Below, piece by piece: positions 61,337 through 64,000 of a stretch of 64,000 bases of DNA. Source of the stretch: Schistosoma mansoni (lineage: Eukaryota; Platyhelminthes; Trematoda; Strigeidida; Schistosomatidae). Under the pieces are notes generated by a model. The model ran no database searches. It had not been told where the DNA came from and saw nothing but the letters and a program-made list of their open reading frames with translations. The DNA is taken from the NCBI RefSeq assembly GCF_000237925.1, contig NC_031495.1, positions 16,007,749-16,071,748 on the forward strand, read 5' to 3'. Numbering within the stretch: position 1 is the first letter of the stretch; each line of letters begins with the position of its first letter. The position numbers and the translations under genes were made by a program.

Positions 61337-61988
61337 TTCATAATTCTGACACACAAATTATTTTCATCCTTCTATTCCTCGCTAACCCTATGACCATTAC
61401 GCAATCTCATTTGATATTTAGAGTCTCGAACCACTTTATGATGCAATCTTTTCTATCCTCCTATAGACATATATTTACCGTACAACTAGAAGTACGAATG
61501 TAAATCTTAAGTAAATGATTTCGTCGAAAAGAAAATTTTCTTCACAGAATTCTATTTATCTTTATTCAATGACACATTGATTTATTCTAATTGTCTAAAT
61601 TTACTCACATGTGTATATGAACAACTCCGGGAAACCACTAAGAACGTGTAATTAGGTTATGTCAATTGCAGGTATTAACCTAAAGAATGATCAGTTGGTA
61701 GGTACCAGCTTTTTTGATTTAATTGAATGAAAATACTTTCATATAGACCTGTGTGAAGAATAGACCATAACTTTTCATTCTCAATAAACCGAAAGGCTTG
61801 GTGAATAAGCCTCATCATTCGCTTTGTTTGAGAGCAAAGTCACTACAAAAAGCAGTATACACATAAATCATTGACAGTATTTTGCAGGTTTAAATCATCA
61901 AGGATAGATAAAGTGGTACATATTCACGAAAATCAGGACGGTTAACAGCTTATTGGTGTTCTAAAGGAAACAAAAACCTATGTCTTAC
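61337..61988. other. GAA intron, nothing further recognised
   Basis: AT-rich sequence up to the exon 1 donor. Confidence 0.5.
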
Positions 61989-62510
61989 CTTTAATCCAAA
62001 GGGTGATTTCTCCATGTCAACTTTGTATTGAACATCTTTTACGCGAGCATCATCCACCTTTCCCAATGGAATAGGTGGTTCCCATCTGTCTGGCTGCGAA
62101 GGTACAGTAAATCGTATACGAAGTCTAGTGGAAGTCTCCTCTCTAATTTCAACGGCAATACTTTTTATTTCATCTAAGTAATAGGTTGGACTAGGTTTGC
62201 TCAATTGTCCAATAAAGCCATGTTCAGTTTTCTCAGCTGATACCACAACATATGCAGAATAATCTTTTGGAAAATAACAGTAAGGTAATCCATCATGTCC
62301 ACTTTCAGGCACCCAACAACATCCTCTTTCAATGCATACACCTTCATTAGAACCAACATTTGGATAACAATCTAAACGTTGCACATTGGTAATATTTGAA
62401 CACTGAGGGTAAGATTCTGCACATTTGAAGGTGTTAATTAAGAATAAGGTAAATAGAACGATTATAGTCTGCATGATATTTATTTGTTTGGTTCTTATGA
62501 CGAGACGCAA
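61989..62510 (-). CDS. GAA: Lysosomal-type acid alpha-glucosidase, exon 1 (signal peptide and trefoil domain)
   Basis: Encodes residues 1-174, ending ...EKSPFGLK at donor AAG|GTAAGA. Two in-frame Met codons lie at residues 1 and 13. The second, MQTIIVLFTLFLINTFKCA, gives a more typical signal peptide, so the true protein may start there (about 899 residues in all). A trefoil (P-type) domain follows at about 35-81 with six Cys at 37, 48, 59, 64, 65 and 78 and the motif RGCCW...YCYFP, as in human GAA and intestinal maltases. The rest is the N-terminal beta-sandwich part. Open reading continues for 12 codons past the donor, but that tail is intron. The signal peptide points to the secretory route and, by family, to lysosome or gut lumen. 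Confidence 0.95.
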
Positions 62511-62960
62511 ATAAACGAAAATTGGAAGTTCTAAGAGTGATTTTACCTATCCGTGGAACAATATATTCACTTGACATACTTGAACAACCAATTATATTGC
62601 GGTAAATAATGTAATCAATAAAACTTCAATTTGTTTGTTACTACTACTTACGTCCAATAATAATTTCTTATGCTTAATGTAGATATATGGAGATTGTAAT
62701 ATTGATATGACTAAACTAAAATGACTAAAACATTTTTCGATAGATGCGAACTAATAAAAGACTTTGTCTTACAGCTCAGATCACCATAATCAAATGAATC
62801 AATAGTATTGCGAATTCTGTTTAACTCCATCAGCTTGACAACAAATCGCACTAATTAGTGTAACATCTAAACAACGGTTCAATACATACTTAAAGTTAGG
62901 ACCACGATACACAGCTGCAGTATTTGGTTTAATGATCAGCTGCTTATAAGCTGAAATGAT
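62511..62960 (-). promoter_or_regulatory. Upstream region of GAA
   Basis: Should hold the 5' UTR and promoter, or a further 5' intron. No TATA box or start site can be fixed. Confidence 0.3.
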
Positions 62961-62964
62961 GGTG

Positions 62965-63311
62965 TCTGGAAGTAGAATCCAGGAAGCACGTGTCATCCTA
63001 TTTAAGACTAATCAGCTGGATTTACCTGCATCCCAGAGTTGATGTCCATTCCAGGACAAATATGCCAATTAGAAACTGATTAATTGCAGTCCTAAACATC
63101 AATGGGAAGATTCAAGCAACCAATACGAAAATGAATCAAACTTCACCCCATTGCGCAAGCAAGTGGCTATCAGGACCCAGTAGCTGAGTGGATAACGGGA
63201 TGGTGTTCGAAACCAACGGCACTGTGTTCGAGTCCCGGAGTAAACATCAACTTGGAGATGCAGCTGACAAGTCCCAAATAGGACGAAAAGTGCGTCCTTG
63301 ATTTCACTTAT
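62965..63311. mobile_element. SM-alpha-like units, inverted pair
   Basis: A minus-strand partial unit (about 62965-63055) has a damaged hammerhead (CTGATTA; GACA for GAAA). A plus-strand unit follows from ATATGCCAATTAG (63059), with TTGCAGTCCTAAACATCAAT, A box TAGCTGAGTGGATA, B box GTTCGAGTCCC, a hammerhead with short stem I (CTGACAA, GAAA) and a truncated tail. Neither core is intact. Confidence 0.8.
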
Positions 63312-63373
63312 AGACATCATCATCTCAGATTATAATGCTTGTGACGTAAGGCAATATCGAGACAATCCTCACA

Positions 63374-63375
<2 letters not shown>

Positions 63376-63424
<49 letters not shown>
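63376..63424. repeat. (TA)n microsatellite
   Basis: Pure TA repeat of about 49 bases, preceded by AATATCGAGACAATC, which resembles the start of an SM-alpha unit. Confidence 0.95.
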
Positions 63425-63425
<1 letters not shown>

Positions 63426-63599
63426 CGCATAATTGCGGTAGTACCATGTCCCATACTGGTGTATTCATTGTAGCTCTAGACGCTTTTGGGTTGTTACAAA
63501 GTTTCCGAACGTTATAGGAAAGTGTATACTGCGACATGCCTGTCTATTTTATAGAAAAGATTTACTCGCTTGTACACAAAATACATCAACATAAATTAC

Positions 63600-63678
63600 C
63601 GTGTCCATTTGCTTGTTTTATCCAGTCCTGCAGTCTTGAACACTTTGCATAAGCTTTTTTCTTTTCCTGAAGAGCTTA
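63600..63678 (-). CDS. Exon candidate upstream of GAA, unknown
   Basis: Minus-strand 79-nt stretch between an acceptor (GAATTCAG) and a donor (CACG|GTAATT). One frame reads ALQEKKKAYAKCSRLQDWIK, charged and helical. It could be an exon of a neighbouring gene, a non-coding 5' exon of GAA, or chance. No partner exon seen. Confidence 0.22.
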
Positions 63679-64000
63679 CTGAATTCTACTAATATGTGTG
63701 GGATTTACACTAAACTACACTTTGCGCTTGATCAGACCGTATATTGTTAAGATATACAGAAGTCTTGAAATGCTATCTTCTAACCAGTAATTAAGACAAA
63801 CATCATTCCATTTTCAGCAAGTTAACCATATACCTCGTGTTTCAATTTCTACAGATGTAATAATCCTAACAAGTTTTTCTTTTAATCTTCATTATGGTTG
63901 ACACAGGGTTTTAGAGCTCTTAAATGTATGGTAATACATGTTTGTATGTAAATGCCAGTTAGAAAAATACTGTACATGTTAATGCTGTAATTCATCTCTG

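Larger units (their letters stand above)
56606..61988 (-). other. Intron of the alpha-glucosidase gene (5.4 kb)
   Basis: Donor GTAAGA (61988 downward) and acceptor CTTTAG (up to 56606). It contains a GC-rich retroelement-like block (57185-57610), a broken RTE-like LINE in antisense (58225-60125) and a hammerhead fold-back repeat (60772-61336). Confidence 0.9.

Overview
The window is AT-rich, intron-rich animal DNA crowded with retroelement copies. Several signs point to a blood fluke (Schistosoma): tRNA-like repeats of about 300 bp carrying a hammerhead ribozyme, which match the known SM-alpha family; RTE-like and CR1-like LINEs of the SR/Perere type; and host genes with small exons and long introns. 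The species cannot be fixed from sequence alone. Two runs of exactly 200 N are assembly gaps.

Layout. 507-7731 (+): the last four coding exons of a reticulon gene. A full-length RTE-like LINE, bounded by a perfect 12-bp target-site duplication, sits in its second visible intron. 8-54 kb: intergenic or unassigned DNA with a second, broken RTE-like LINE (17.9-21.0 kb), a CR1-like reverse-transcriptase fragment (50.9-52.1 kb, minus), one orphan exon candidate (29554-29690) and many short dispersed repeats. 54392-62510 (-): a complete two-exon gene for a lysosomal-type acid alpha-glucosidase (GH31). Exon 1 carries a signal peptide and trefoil domain and is separated by a 5.4-kb intron from one exon that encodes the whole catalytic part. 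That intron holds a third RTE-like copy and a hammerhead fold-back repeat.

The most unusual content is a set of three hammerhead-bearing repeat families: (A) SM-alpha-like units; (B) a separate family with its own tRNA-like head and hammerhead, mostly arranged as fold-back palindromes in which the arms extend ribozyme stem I; (C) a Penelope-like terminal-repeat type with a hammerhead-like core. Copies of all three occur as head-to-head inverted pairs. In family A one strand switch lies at the short self-complementary stem III. This suggests a shared mechanism: self-cleaved or dimeric RNA, strand switching, then integration as a hairpin. That mechanism is inference; the repeats and cores are read directly.

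The two host genes are convergent and about 46 kb apart. No operon-like relation between them is visible.
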